13,115 bases of DNA from Oceanospirillales bacterium (GCA_003232965.1 QIKG01000282.1:1-13115), one strand, 5' to 3'; numbered from the stretch's first letter, positions 1 to 6,338 are shown. Numbers and translations: made by a program. The notes: a model not told the origin generated them from the sequence alone.

Positions 1-1789
1 ATTCGAGAATTAAACGGGGTAATTCATAATCCTGTCCCAATTCATTCAGCACATCTTCCGCTGTGGAGGGTTGTCCTTTCGGGGTTTTGCGAATAATCGG
101 TAATTCAAGCTCTACAAATAAAATATGTTGTAACTGTTTGGGTGAAGCGAGGTTAAAGTTGTGCCCGGCGAGTTCATAAGCGCGTTGTTCTTGTTCCAGC
201 ATTTTTTTAGCCAGCTCTTGGCTTTGTACGCGTAGTAATGCACCATCAATCAATACGCCGGTGGTTTCCATTCGCGAGAGCACCGGAATCAGGGGCATTT
301 CGATTTCCAGATAGAGTTTTTCCAGGCTGGTGAGCTTTTGCAATTGCGGCCATAAATGTTGATGCAGTTGCAGGGTGATATCGGCATCTTCGGCGGCATA
401 GGGTGCGGCTCTTTCAATTTCAACCTGATTAAAGGTCAACTGATTTTTACCCTTGCCGGCGACATCACTGAATTTAATCGTGTCCCGGCCGAGATTGCGT
501 TTGGCGAGGGAATCCATATTGTGGCGTCCGGCGGTGCTGTCGAGAATATAACTTTCAAGCATAGTGTCATGGGCAATGCCGTTAAGCTCGATGCCATGGT
601 TGAGAAGCACATTGCGGTCGTATTTCAGGTGCTGTCCGAGTTTGGCTTTGCCGGCCTCATCCCGATCTAATTGTTGCGGGCAGCCGGGGTAATTATGCGC
701 CAGCGGCAGGTAGGCGGCTTCATTTGCCGTAACCGCAAAGCTGAGACCAACAATTTCCGCCTGCATATAGTTCAGGCTGGTGGTTTCGGTATCAAAGGCA
801 AACAGCTCGGCTGGTTTAAGTTTTTGCAGCCAATGCTCAAGTGTGTCGTTATCAATAATGGTCGTGTAATCGACAGCTACGGCAGCCTGATCCGGCTGTG
901 TTTCAGTATCTTCACCCTGTTGCAGCTCATCTACCCAGCGATGAAAATCATAGCGCTGTAAAATTCCCAGCAGTTGTTTTTCACCTACCGGCTGCATCAA
1001 TAAATCATTTGCACTGACATCCAGCGGGACATCAAGTTTGATGGTGGTTAACGCCTGTGACAGCGGTAACTGCGGCAAAAATTCACGCAGGTTTTCACCT
1101 ACTTTACCCTTGAACTCATCCGCTTTGGCAATGATTTCATCAACACTGCCATATTGCTGCAGCCACTTGACGGCGGTTTTTGGGCCTACCTTTGGAACCC
1201 CGGGAATATTGTCGGAAGTGTCGCCAACCAGGGCTAGGTAATCAATAATCTGATCCGGACGAACACCGAATTTCTCGACCACAGCATCCGGAGTAAGGCG
1301 TGCATTTTTCATCGTGTCCACAAGGCTCACGCTGTTGTTCACCAATTGGGCAAGATCCTTATCACCGGTAGATACAACACAGCTTAAGCCTTGTTTTACC
1401 GCCGCTTCGCAAAGCGTGCCAATAACATCATCAGCCTCAACGCCGCTGATTTCTAGTAGAGGAAAACCCATGGCCTTGATCAGCTCTTTCAGGCCGGTAA
1501 GTTGTTCACGCAATTCATCAGGCATTGGCGGGCGGTTGGCTTTGTAGTCGGCATATTGCTCATGCCGGAAGGTTTTGCCTTTTGCATCGAACACAACAGC
1601 CGCCCGCTGCGGGTTGGATTCTTTCAGTAATCGACGCAGCATATTAGCAACCCCGTAGATCGCGCCGGTAGGATCGCCTTGGCTATTGCTCAATGATGGT
1701 AGGGCATGAAACGCCCGGTAGAGATAGGATGAGCCATCGACCAGGTATAAAGTATTGGAATTATCTGTTTGAGGAGAATTGTTGCTCAT
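1..1789 (-). CDS. polA: DNA polymerase I, N-terminal part (cut by window edge)
   Basis: Repair polymerase that removes RNA primers and fills gaps. The ORF starts at ATG 1789-1787 and stays open to the left edge, giving about 596 residues of a protein usually near 900-930. The N-terminus (YLVDGSSYLYRAFHAL) is the 5'-3' exonuclease domain, with the acidic metal-site segments EADDVIGTL and GDTSDNIPGVPKVGPKTA. The 3'-5' proofreading domain follows: Exo I FAFDTETTSL (D333, E335), Exo II GQHLKYD (D391) and Exo III YAAEDAD (Y464, D468). The polymerase domain begins before the edge (LASPKQLQHILF), so its catalytic motifs are not visible. The Exo II motif carries His387 where E. coli has Asn420. No good Shine-Dalgarno precedes the start. 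The gene is divergent from the DUF2782 gene. The identification is certain. Confidence 0.97.
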   Translation of the reverse strand, partial: MSNNSPQTDNSNTLYLVDGSSYLYRAFHALPSLSNSQGDPTGAIYGVANMLRRLLKESNPQRAAVVFDAKGKTFRHEQYADYKANRPPMPDELREQLTGLKELIKAMGFPLLEISGVEADDVIGTLCEAAVKQGLSCVVSTGDKDLAQLVNNSVSLVDTMKNARLTPDAVVEKFGVRPDQIIDYLALVGDTSDNIPGVPKVGPKTAVKWLQQYGSVDEIIAKADEFKGKVGENLREFLPQLPLSQALTTIKLDVPLDVSANDLLMQPVGEKQLLGILQRYDFHRWVDELQQGEDTETQPDQAAVAVDYTTIIDNDTLEHWLQKLKPAELFAFDTETTSLNYMQAEIVGLSFAVTANEAAYLPLAHNYPGCPQQLDRDEAGKAKLGQHLKYDRNVLLNHGIELNGIAHDTMLESYILDSTAGRHNMDSLAKRNLGRDTIKFSDVAGKGKNQLTFNQVEIERAAPYAAEDADITLQLHQHLWPQLQKLTSLEKLYLEIEMPLIPVLSRMETTGVLIDGALLRVQSQELAKKMLEQEQRAYELAGHNFNLASPKQLQHILFVELELPIIRKTPKGQPSTAEDVLNELGQDYELPRLILE

Positions 1790-1827
1790 GGAATATCTGC
1801 CGTGTGTGTTATTCTTAGCTTAGAAAT

Positions 1828-1890
1828 GATTTTACCTGATTTTACCTAATAGAATTTACTGATTTTAGATTTTACTCCATAGATTTTACC
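1828..1890. repeat. Degenerate GATTTTACC repeat cluster between polA and the DUF2782 gene
   Basis: Five related copies are visible: GATTTTACCT at 1828-1837 and 1838-1847 (perfect tandem), GAATTTACT at 1852-1860, GATTTTACT at 1868-1876 and GATTTTACC at 1882-1890. A truncated GATTTTA sits at 1861-1867. On the polA strand the unit reads GGTAAAATC, so most copies contain the -10-like hexamer TAAAAT. The cluster fills most of the divergent promoter region. It could be a set of regulator sites or a simple tandem duplication that decayed. Confidence 0.7.
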
Positions 1891-1906
1891 CCAGAGGGCA
1901 GCTGCT

Positions 1907-2275
1907 ATGCAGAACACTCGGAAATTAATACTATTATCTTTTGGCGCAGCTTTGCTTTTGTTGTCCGCATCGGCTCAGGCGCAGGAAAACAAAACTTTCG
2001 AAAAAGCACCGCCACCACCGCCGATTCCCGAACCCTTGCCACCTAAAGTTCGTGGTAATGAAGAGCCACCCGTCGTTAGCATCCGTACCGAGGAAGGCAA
2101 AACTATTGAGGAATATCGGCAAAACGGCAAGCTTTATATGGTTAAAATCACACCGATAAAAGGCATTTCCTACTATTACATGGATATGGATGGTGATGGC
2201 AGCCTGGAGTTGCAGCCGCATGAAGACGGACTTAACCCTATTGCTCCGGCAATGTGGAGGCTTAAAGAGTGGTAG
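1907..2275 (+). CDS. DUF2782-family secreted protein of unknown function
   Basis: This 122-residue protein starts with a signal peptide: charged NTRK, a hydrophobic core at residues 7-20, and a probable cleavage after AQA (residue 26). A proline-rich stretch follows (residues about 35-47, PPPPPIPEPLPP). The conserved C-terminal domain (about 50-120) includes RTEEGKTIEEYRQNGKLYMV, MDMDGDGSLEL and the end MWRLKEW. This fits DUF2782, a small family I know from the polA neighbourhood of pseudomonads. No function is established as far as I know, and a periplasmic location is inferred. The start ATG has a GAGGG Shine-Dalgarno about 8 bases upstream. The TRAP permease gene begins 26 bases after the stop, so the two are probably cotranscribed. 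The DMDGDG segment looks EF-hand-like but is too short to claim calcium binding. Confidence 0.85.
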   Translation: MQNTRKLILLSFGAALLLLSASAQAQENKTFEKAPPPPPIPEPLPPKVRGNEEPPVVSIRTEEGKTIEEYRQNGKLYMVKITPIKGISYYYMDMDGDGSLELQPHEDGLNPIAPAMWRLKEW

Positions 2276-2301
2276 TTACCCTCTAGCGTGTCACTGTAGG
2301 A

Positions 2302-2796
2302 ATGGAGATTTTAGCCAGCATAATTAACAAAATTGGCCGTAGTGTTGCCTGGCTCGTGCTAGCAATGGTGCTGCTGATTTTTCTCATTGTGCTGGGTCGC
2401 TATGTATTTAATGCAGGCTCGATTGCGATACAGGAAGCTGCCACATACTTGCATGCCATGGTATTTATGTTAGCGGCCGCATGGACACTTTCTGAAGACG
2501 GGCATGTACGCGTAGATATTTTTTATCGCGATGCCAGCCCCCGCCATAAAGCCTGGGTTAATTTTCTGGGTAGTCTGATTTTTCTACTGCCTTTCGCTAT
2601 TTTTATATTAGTCACTAGCTGGAATTATGTCGCCGCTTCCTGGTCCGTGTTTGAAGGCTCGCGTGAAGCGGGCGGTTTACCGCTGGTGTGGCTACTTAAA
2701 TCTTTAATTCCGCTGTTTGCTGTGCTGATGATCAGCCAGGGTTTATTGCTTGCATTAAAATCGTTGGCTCAAATTCGTTTCTCAACACCTGAGTAA
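2302..2796 (+). CDS. TRAP transporter small permease (DctQ/TakQ-like), without adjacent large permease
   Basis: This 164-residue inner-membrane protein has four predicted helices (about residues 14-33, 46-64, 87-107 and 126-155). Hallmarks of the TRAP small-permease family are LGRYVFNAGSIAIQEAATYL, GHVRVDIFY and REAGGLPLVWLLKSLIP. These proteins work with a 12-helix DctM and a periplasmic DctP to import organic acids or similar solutes by Na+ symport. Neither partner is in this window. The next gene is aroE on the opposite strand, with 7 bases between stops. A TAGGA sits directly against the ATG, too close for a normal Shine-Dalgarno. An in-frame stop at 2284-2286 rules out an upstream start, so translation may depend on coupling to the DUF2782 gene. 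Family assignment is firm; the substrate is unknown. Confidence 0.9.
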   Translation: MEILASIINKIGRSVAWLVLAMVLLIFLIVLGRYVFNAGSIAIQEAATYLHAMVFMLAAAWTLSEDGHVRVDIFYRDASPRHKAWVNFLGSLIFLLPFAIFILVTSWNYVAASWSVFEGSREAGGLPLVWLLKSLIPLFAVLMISQGLLLALKSLAQIRFSTPE

Positions 2797-2803
2797 ATTT
2801 GAA

Positions 2804-3673
2804 CTAAGTTTTTTGATTAAGTAATTCGCCTAGATTGCTAAGTACGGCCTGAGTTTCCGGTGACTGACTTGTCCATAAATTAAAGGCTAACGCCGCCTGT
2901 TCAACTAGCATTCCAAGTCCATCACGGTAGCGGATATTATTCTTACTACACCAGTTTTTTAATGGTTCGGCAGCTGTGCCGTAATTGAGGTCGTATACAA
3001 GTGCTTCGGGGTTCAATGATTCCGGGGATAGATCCGGATGCTGTCCCTGATGACCAATGGAAGTGGCGTTGACCAGCAGGTCAAATTTAGGCAAGCCTGG
3101 TTGCCGTAGTTGTTGCAGACTCATACTACGAAAGTTTGGGTTTGTTTGCTGCTGAAGCAAGCTCGCGGCTTTCTCCGGGCTGCGGTTGGCGATAACTAGC
3201 GCACTCGGAGATTGTGCAAGTATGATCGGAGTGATGCCAGCTGCTGCGCCACCGGCACCAATAATTGCAACAGACTTACCCTTGATGCTTGTCTCTGCCC
3301 GGGCAAGATCTTTCAGCCATCCCAGTCCATCGGTGTTATCTGCAAAGACACCGCTTTGCTGGAAAACTAAAGTATTGGCGGCACCGGCTGTTACCGCGGC
3401 TGTTGATAATGTATCGGCGATATTGTGTGCCGGGACTTTTAACGGCACGGTAATATTGCAGCCGCGAGCACCGCTTGATTGCAGCTGCTTTAGTTGTTTC
3501 GCAAAAGTTTCCTCAGAGGCAAGAATCAGCGCATAGTCGAGCTTTAGCCCGAATTGATCGGCAAACGCCTGATGGATAACCGGCGACAGGCTATGCGCTA
3601 CCGGATTGCCGAACAAGGCCAGGTGCAGAGTGTCCAAGTGCGGATCAGTCCTGTTGTAACCAGCGGGCTGCAT
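2804..3673 (-). CDS. aroE: Shikimate dehydrogenase
   Basis: NADPH-dependent reduction of 3-dehydroshikimate to shikimate in the chorismate pathway, in the cytosol. The N-terminal substrate domain shows FGNPVAHSLSP (shikimate-binding serines) and NITVPLK with the catalytic lysine. AANTLV and ADNTDGLGWL follow. The Rossmann domain has GAGGAAAGI and ANRSPEK, whose arginine fits NADP preference. VNATSIG, YDLNYG and DGLGMLVEQAALAF complete the family pattern. The coordinates use the outermost ATG (3673), which overlaps hemB by 29 bases. Homologues start only a few residues before FGNP, so TTG at 3637-3635 is a serious alternative: it begins MDTLHLALFGNP, gives 277 residues against 272 in E. coli, lies just after the hemB stop and has AGGA 11 bases upstream. 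It is probably in an operon with hemB. Confidence 0.95.
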   Translation of the reverse strand: MQPAGYNRTDPHLDTLHLALFGNPVAHSLSPVIHQAFADQFGLKLDYALILASEETFAKQLKQLQSSGARGCNITVPLKVPAHNIADTLSTAAVTAGAANTLVFQQSGVFADNTDGLGWLKDLARAETSIKGKSVAIIGAGGAAAGITPIILAQSPSALVIANRSPEKAASLLQQQTNPNFRSMSLQQLRQPGLPKFDLLVNATSIGHQGQHPDLSPESLNPEALVYDLNYGTAAEPLKNWCSKNNIRYRDGLGMLVEQAALAFNLWTSQSPETQAVLSNLGELLNQKT

Positions 3674-4637
3674 CAAGCGCAAAATAAGTCAGGATGGCAT
3701 CTGCTCCAGCGCGTTTGAATGCCAGCAGACTTTCCAGTACAACGGCTTTTTCATCCAGCCAGCCGTTTTGCGCAGCGGCTTTGAGCATCGCGTATTCACC
3801 GCTGACCTGATAAACAAAAGTTGGTTTTTCAAAGGTGTCTTTTACCCGGTAAAGCACATCCAGATAGGGCATGCCGGGCTTAACCATTACCATATCAGCA
3901 CCTTCTGTAAGGTCCAGCTCAACTTCGGCCAAGGCCTCATCGCTGTTCGCCGGGTCCATCTGGTAGGAGTATTTATTGCCAGTCCCTAAGCTACCGGCAG
4001 AACCTACAGCATCGCGGAAGGGCCCATAAAAACTGGAAGCGTATTTTGCCGAGTAGGCAAGAATTTTGGTATGGGAATAACCAGCGGTTTCTAGCGCTTC
4101 ACGGATTGCGCCGACACGCCCATCCATCATATCGGAGGGCGCAACAATATCAGCGCCGGCGTCGCTATGTGAGAGTGCCTGTTTTACCAGCACCTCAATG
4201 GTTTCATCATTGAGTACATAGCCGTTGTCATCAATCAAACCATCCTGGCCGTGGGATGTAAAGGGATCAAGGGCGACATCGGTGATGACCCCCAACTCCG
4301 GAAATTCTTCTTTCAGCGCGCGAACCGCCCGTTGGGCAATGCCTTGCGGGTCGTATGCGGCCTTGGCATCCAGACTTTTCGCTTCTGCAGGAGTAACAGG
4401 AAATAATGCTAAAGCGGGAATTCCCAGTTTAACCGCATCTGCAGCAGTCTCCAGCAACACATCTATTGACTGGCGATAGACGCCGGGCATGGAAGGAATC
4501 TCTTCTTTCTTATTATCACCCTCAAGCACAAATAATGGATAAATTAAATCATTGGCCGTGAGCTGGTTTTCACGCATTAGGCGGCGGGAGAATTCATCCC
4601 TGCGCATGCGTCTGGGGCGGTGTGTTCTTGCAGCCAT
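3645..4637 (-). CDS. hemB: Delta-aminolevulinic acid dehydratase (porphobilinogen synthase)
   Basis: Condenses two 5-aminolevulinate molecules to porphobilinogen, an early step of haem and other tetrapyrroles. The 330 residues match the bacterial family length. The Schiff-base lysines are visible as K198 in LAYSAKYASSFYGPFRDA and K253 in MVKPGMPYLD. At the metal-site segment the protein reads DVALDPFTSHGQDG, with aspartates where zinc enzymes have cysteines. There is no cysteine in the whole protein, which places it in the Mg2+-dependent class known from Pseudomonas. The ATG at 4637 is preceded by CGGAG at good spacing. The reading frame ends inside or just before aroE, which suggests translational coupling. 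mutM lies 134 bases upstream, so a promoter in that gap is likely, though I cannot pinpoint one. Confidence 0.97.
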   Translation of the reverse strand: MAARTHRPRRMRRDEFSRRLMRENQLTANDLIYPLFVLEGDNKKEEIPSMPGVYRQSIDVLLETAADAVKLGIPALALFPVTPAEAKSLDAKAAYDPQGIAQRAVRALKEEFPELGVITDVALDPFTSHGQDGLIDDNGYVLNDETIEVLVKQALSHSDAGADIVAPSDMMDGRVGAIREALETAGYSHTKILAYSAKYASSFYGPFRDAVGSAGSLGTGNKYSYQMDPANSDEALAEVELDLTEGADMVMVKPGMPYLDVLYRVKDTFEKPTFVYQVSGEYAMLKAAAQNGWLDEKAVVLESLLAFKRAGADAILTYFALDAARWLQQD

Positions 4638-4771
4638 GCTGGTCTCCGTTGGAGTTGTATTGCCTAAATCCTGTGAGTGCGAGCACTTGCAAGATCTAGG
4701 TATTAATTTGATATGTTCAGGGTATTTTAGTTTGCCGCTGCGTGTTTGTCGCTATATGGACAATAATTAAC
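4638..4771. other. mutM-hemB intergenic spacer
   Basis: This 134-base spacer separates the mutM stop from the hemB start, both on the minus strand. I see no terminator after mutM. A small perfect inverted repeat, AGTGC-GA-GCACT, lies at 4676-4687. The hemB Shine-Dalgarno GGAG sits in a 4-bp inverted repeat with CTCC (4644-4647 and 4651-4654). Several AT-rich hexamers could be -10 elements, but none has a convincing -35 partner. Confidence 0.4.
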
Positions 4772-5584
4772 TCAGGTTTGGCACTTTGAACAATAAAAGC
4801 TGGCCCGCTGGCCAATAACTTTCATTTTAATTTTTGCCGAACAGGCTACACAATCCTGGCCTTCGCGCCCGTAAACCAGTAATTCCTGGGCAAAGTAGCC
4901 GGGCTGGCCATCACTGTTACTGAAATCCTGCAAAGTAGTGCCACCCTGAGCAATGGCTTCTGCCAGCACTTCGCGAATGGTTTGGCTGAGGCGTTGGTAG
5001 CGTTGTCGGGAAATCCTACCAGCCTGTCGTTGCGGCAAAATGCCGGCGCGGAACAGCGATTCTGAAGCATAGATATTACCCACACCAACGACGATATGCC
5101 CATTCATTATGAATGCCTTAACCGCTTGTTTGCGGCCGCGCGACTGATGCCACAGGTGGTCATCATCGAAGGCGGGCTCTAGCGGTTCTGGCCCCAGCTT
5201 GCTGAGCAGTGGGTGGCTTTCTATTTTTTCAGTCCACCAGAGCACCGCACCAAAACGGCGTGGATCGTGCAAACGCAAAAGCTTGCCACTGCTGAGAGCG
5301 ATATCGATATGGTCATGTTTTTCTGGCTGTTGGTGACTTTCAACTAAGCGCAGACTGCCGGACATACCTAGATGGATCAGGATAGTACCCGTATCGACAT
5401 CGATCAGCAGGTATTTGCCCCGCCGAGAAACCGCATGAATGGTTTGTCCAATGCTGGCGCGTAATTCAGGGGGTATTGGCCAGCGTAATTTTGGCTGACG
5501 GACTTCCACGGCGCTGATGGTTTGGCCCAGCAGGTGTGGGCGAATGCCGCGGCAAGTGGTTTCAACTTCCGGTAACTCAGGCAT
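4772..5584 (-). CDS. mutM: Formamidopyrimidine-DNA glycosylase (Fpg)
   Basis: Base-excision enzyme that removes 8-oxoguanine and formamidopyrimidines and nicks the abasic site. The start MPELPEVETTCRGI supplies the catalytic N-terminal proline and Glu3 after Met removal. Lys57 (SRRGKYLL) and the helix-two-turn-helix segment VVGVGNIYASESLF are present. A C-terminal zinc finger has Cys245, Cys248, Cys265 and Cys268, with the conserved QRASFYC arginine at 260. The length of 270 matches E. coli (269). The start is fixed by the catalytic proline, but no Shine-Dalgarno precedes it (CGATCCCTCC). The gene lies just downstream of the rpmG terminator and so must depend on read-through or a promoter within about 40 bases. 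Synteny with rpmG-rpmB-radC is ancestral in gammaproteobacteria. Confidence 0.97.
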   Translation of the reverse strand: MPELPEVETTCRGIRPHLLGQTISAVEVRQPKLRWPIPPELRASIGQTIHAVSRRGKYLLIDVDTGTILIHLGMSGSLRLVESHQQPEKHDHIDIALSSGKLLRLHDPRRFGAVLWWTEKIESHPLLSKLGPEPLEPAFDDDHLWHQSRGRKQAVKAFIMNGHIVVGVGNIYASESLFRAGILPQRQAGRISRQRYQRLSQTIREVLAEAIAQGGTTLQDFSNSDGQPGYFAQELLVYGREGQDCVACSAKIKMKVIGQRASFYCSKCQT

Positions 5585-5601
5585 GGAGGGATCGCTCGCT
5601 G

Positions 5602-5630
5602 ATTGTAGATGCAGCGGCTATAAAAAAACC
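5602..5630 (-). promoter_or_regulatory. Possible mutM promoter
   Basis: On the minus strand TACAAT (5602-5607) is a 5/6 match to the -10 consensus, about 18 bases before the mutM ATG. The hexamer 17 bases upstream (GGTTTT, within the terminator) is a poor -35. If it is used, the mRNA leader would be only about 10 bases. The call is weak and rests mainly on the need for a promoter below the terminator. Confidence 0.25.
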
Positions 5631-5651
5631 CGCCAGTCGGCAGGTTTTTTT
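5622..5651 (-). terminator. Rho-independent terminator of rpmB-rpmG
   Basis: An A7 tract, a stem and a T7 tract form an almost symmetric hairpin. In minus-strand RNA the stem is ACCUGCC/GGCGGGU with a GACU loop; one U-G wobble joins otherwise perfect pairs, and a U run follows. On the plus strand the same position is a C-A mismatch, so the structure is stronger in the direction of rpmG. It lies 43 bases after the rpmG stop and shields mutM from ribosomal-protein transcription. Confidence 0.9.
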
Positions 5652-5672
5652 AGAACATATTTTTTTAGAACA
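5645..5672. repeat. 13-bp direct repeat overlapping the rpmG terminator
   Basis: TTTTTTTAGAACA occurs perfectly at 5645-5657 and 5660-5672, separated by TA. The first copy supplies the T7 tract of the terminator as read on the plus strand, which is the upstream A tract in rpmG mRNA. It is a local duplication of one terminator flank. Confidence 0.85.
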
Positions 5673-5693
5673 GGGGTAAACCATCAAGATAAA

Positions 5694-5849
5694 TTACTTG
5701 ATTTTGGCTTCCTTATAGATGACATGCTTACGCACCCGTGGGTCGTATTTTTTGTATTCCATCTTTTCAGGGGTGTTCTTTTTGTTTTTGTCGGTAGTGT
5801 AATAATGACCGGTACCGGCTGAAGACACTAATTTAATTTTATCACGCAT
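5694..5849 (-). CDS. rpmG: 50S ribosomal protein L33
   Basis: A 51-residue basic protein of the large subunit near the E site. The start MRDKIKLVSSAGTGHYYTTD, then KNKKNTPEKMEYKKYDP and the end HVIYKEAKIK match proteobacterial L33. It has no cysteines, so it belongs to the zinc-independent form lacking the CxxC pairs. An AGGAG motif lies about 8 bases before the ATG. It follows rpmB by 26 bases in the conserved L28-L33 operon and is followed by a strong terminator. The gene is short but unambiguous. Confidence 0.97.
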   Translation of the reverse strand: MRDKIKLVSSAGTGHYYTTDKNKKNTPEKMEYKKYDPRVRKHVIYKEAKIK

Positions 5850-5875
5850 ATTGTATTCTCCTAGTTAACCGGAAT

Positions 5876-6112
5876 TTAGAACTTTTCACCGCGGGAACGC
5901 AGGTCTACAAGCACGACATCAATGCCTTTCTTGTCGATAATGCGTAAACCTTTGGTAGAAACACGCAGTTTAACCCAACGATTCTCAGACTCTACCCAAA
6001 AACGGTGGCTGTGAAGATTAGGGAGAAACCGACGCCGGGTTCTATTGTTGGCGTGGGATACATTGTTGCCCGTTGCGGGGCGCTTACCTGTTACCTGGCA
6101 TACTTTGGCCAT
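5876..6112 (-). CDS. rpmB: 50S ribosomal protein L28
   Basis: A large-subunit ribosomal protein of 78 residues, the same length as in E. coli. It begins MAKVCQVTGKRPATGNNVSH and contains NNRTRRRFLPNL, RFWVESENRWVKLRVSTKG and the end LRSRGEKF. The ATG at 6112 is chosen because the family starts there and AAGGAAAG lies just upstream. A longer in-frame extension to 6193 would run through the promoter and is not real. It is first gene of the rpmB-rpmG operon, with a clear sigma-70 promoter about 50 bases before the start and a possible second one near 6309. Confidence 0.97.
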   Translation of the reverse strand: MAKVCQVTGKRPATGNNVSHANNRTRRRFLPNLHSHRFWVESENRWVKLRVSTKGLRIIDKKGIDVVLVDLRSRGEKF

Positions 6113-6164
6113 CGGACTTTCCTTGCAAAAAATGAAATCTGAAAAAAGTAAAAACGAGCCGCAC

Positions 6165-6193
6165 TTTATACCTGATATTGCGTTTAAATGCAA
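6165..6193 (-). promoter_or_regulatory. Sigma-70 promoter of rpmB-rpmG
   Basis: On the minus strand TTGCAT (6188-6193) and TATAAA (6165-6170) are separated by exactly 17 bases. The sequence after the -10 (GTGCGGCTCG) is GC-rich, a discriminator type associated with stringent (ppGpp/DksA) repression of ribosomal operons. Transcription would begin near 6158, giving a leader of about 45 bases that contains long T runs. Confidence 0.8.
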
Positions 6194-6202
6194 GAAATAT
6201 CA

Positions 6203-6224
6203 ATAATATTGTCATAATATTGTC
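6203..6224 (-). promoter_or_regulatory. Tandem 11-bp AT repeat upstream of the rpmB promoter, UP-element-like
   Basis: ATAATATTGTC is repeated perfectly at 6203-6213 and 6214-6224. Relative to the inferred start site the pair covers about -45 to -66, where the RNA polymerase alpha subunit binds AT-rich UP elements. An 11-bp period puts both copies on the same face of the helix. Function is inferred from position and composition. Confidence 0.55.
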
Positions 6225-6246
6225 GATAAAACTGAGACAAAACCGA

Positions 6247-6287
6247 CAAAATTTTGATACATCTGCGAGAAATTGCAATTTCTGCAG
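6247..6287. promoter_or_regulatory. Two palindromes upstream of rpmB
   Basis: CAAAATTTTG (6247-6256) is a perfect 10-bp palindrome. AGAAATTGCAATTTCT (6268-6283) is a perfect 16-bp palindrome, extended by CTGC (6263-6266) and GCAG (6284-6287) with one unpaired G. They lie between the radC stop and the rpmB promoter. They may be operators, or a hairpin in read-through RNA from radC. No U run follows directly, so a standard terminator is unlikely. Confidence 0.5.
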
Positions 6288-6308
6288 GATAAGGGCAGGC
6301 AGTCCCCT

Positions 6309-6314
6309 ATTATA
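6309..6314 (-). promoter_or_regulatory. Possible upstream promoter of rpmB (-10 only)
   Basis: A perfect TATAAT lies on the minus strand 25 bases after the radC stop. No good -35 is found 16-18 bases upstream, so an activator would be needed. If active, its transcript would carry the palindrome at 6263-6287 in the rpmB leader. Confidence 0.3.
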
Positions 6315-6338
6315 GTCGATTTCAGCCGCAAAAGTCGT

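Noticed and set aside
356..961. Plus-strand open frames across the polA region
   Set aside because: They lie antisense to polA, whose minus-strand frame carries clear exonuclease motifs; the plus-strand products show no recognisable domain.
2797..2803. Terminator between the TRAP permease gene and aroE
   Set aside because: Only 7 bases separate the stops. The T6 run at about 2809-2814 lacks an adjacent stable GC-rich stem.
4644..4654. CTCC/GGAG hairpin over the hemB ribosome site
   Set aside because: A 4-bp stem with a 3-base loop is common by chance and too weak to claim regulation.
6113..6193. N-terminal extension of rpmB to 105 residues
   Set aside because: The extension covers the leader and the -10 element, and the family starts at MAKVCQVTGK with a good ribosome site at that point.
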